Part shown: positions 41,606 to 41,720 of the stretch, piece by piece
Position numbering within the stretch: the stretch's first letter is position 1
Layout: every line of letters starts with the position of its first letter
Source: Pontiellaceae bacterium B12227
Lineage (GTDB): Bacteria > Verrucomicrobiota > Kiritimatiellia > Kiritimatiellales > Pontiellaceae
DNA length: 41,720 bases
Assembly (NCBI GenBank): GCA_029432775.1
Contig: JAROAZ010000037.1
Coordinates: forward strand, 1 to 41,720
Direction of reading: 5' to 3'
The notes under the pieces: model-generated
What the model saw: only the letters and a program-made list of their open reading frames with translations
Database searches by the model: none
Told to the model about the DNA's origin: nothing
Position numbers and translations under genes: made by a program

Positions 41606-41720
41606 TCAGCGGGCGTCATACAGGTAGGCTCCAATTTCTGGTTCCAGTAAGCCGCTGCGCGGCAGTTTAATAGCCTTTCTTTTCATATACCTTCCGTTCT
41701 GAAGGAGGACGTATTCGGCG
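41606..41720 (-). CDS. Partial CDS, C-terminal 37 residues
   Basis: An open frame enters from the right edge and stops at TGA 41606-41608. The last residues read MKRKAIKLPRSGLLEPEIGA then YLYDAR. It is too short to identify. The frame is continuous with the window end, so the start lies outside. It is on the same strand as the YkgJ-like gene, 51 nt upstream of it, and may be co-transcribed. Confidence 0.4.
   Translation of the reverse strand, partial: AEYVLLQNGRYMKRKAIKLPRSGLLEPEIGAYLYDAR

Overview
The window looks like a chromosomal segment from the PVC superphylum, most probably a Kiritimatiellota (Pontiella-like) marine polysaccharide degrader. This is inferred from gene content, not from a marker gene: a PEP-CTERM protein, an ECF sigma factor of the Rhodopirellula/Verrucomicrobium type paired with a FecR protein, a very large multi-domain secreted glycoside hydrolase with a thrombospondin-3-like tail, and VCBS and PQQ-propeller secreted proteins.

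Layout. 1-4.0 kb is an accessory region: degenerate repeat modules surround a HigBA-like toxin-antitoxin pair, followed by an HNH endonuclease gene and two zinc-ribbon membrane proteins. 4.1-22.7 kb is a run of minus-strand genes. In transcription order these are an ECF sigma factor, a FecR regulator with a C-terminal CBM96-like domain, a ~2,141-residue secreted glycoside hydrolase (carrying a one-base frameshift near its 3' end), a PEP-CTERM protein 7 nt behind it, a chitobiase-C-terminal-type secreted protein, a VCBS protein, a PQQ-propeller membrane protein and a PEP-synthase/rifampin-phosphotransferase-like dikinase fused to a membrane domain. 22.8-28.0 kb holds two SulP transporters in tandem and a DUF1266-Sel1 protein. 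28.0-37.4 kb is mostly core metabolism: purine nucleoside phosphorylase, cytidine deaminase, SixA-type phosphatase, shikimate kinase, a YfgM-like TPR protein, a CpXC/SrkA/HAD/NYN cluster, a glyoxalase-fold protein and GlgC. tRNA-Lys follows. The right end (38.5-41.7 kb) has CU-loop hairpins, a tRNA-Ser 3' fragment that looks like an attachment site, a SUFU-domain gene and a YkgJ-type gene, and is probably the edge of an integrated element.

Two sequence-level systems stand out. First, a 15-bp palindrome TTCCARNNNYTGGAA occurs 17 times between 2.2 and 34.6 kb, in all reading frames and between genes, against about 0.04 expected for its ten fixed bases; it is absent from the right-hand 7 kb. There the same half-sites appear in opposite order (TGGAA-N5-TTCCA). 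Second, a PD-(D/E)XK (GxxExxY-type) nuclease gene sits inside an 854-bp cassette bounded by perfect 27-bp inverted repeats, inserted so that the repeat supplies the stop codon of the purine nucleoside phosphorylase gene. Four ~70-bp gene-less relatives of the cassette lie in the left 2 kb.

All functional statements rest on motif recognition by eye; no database search was run.
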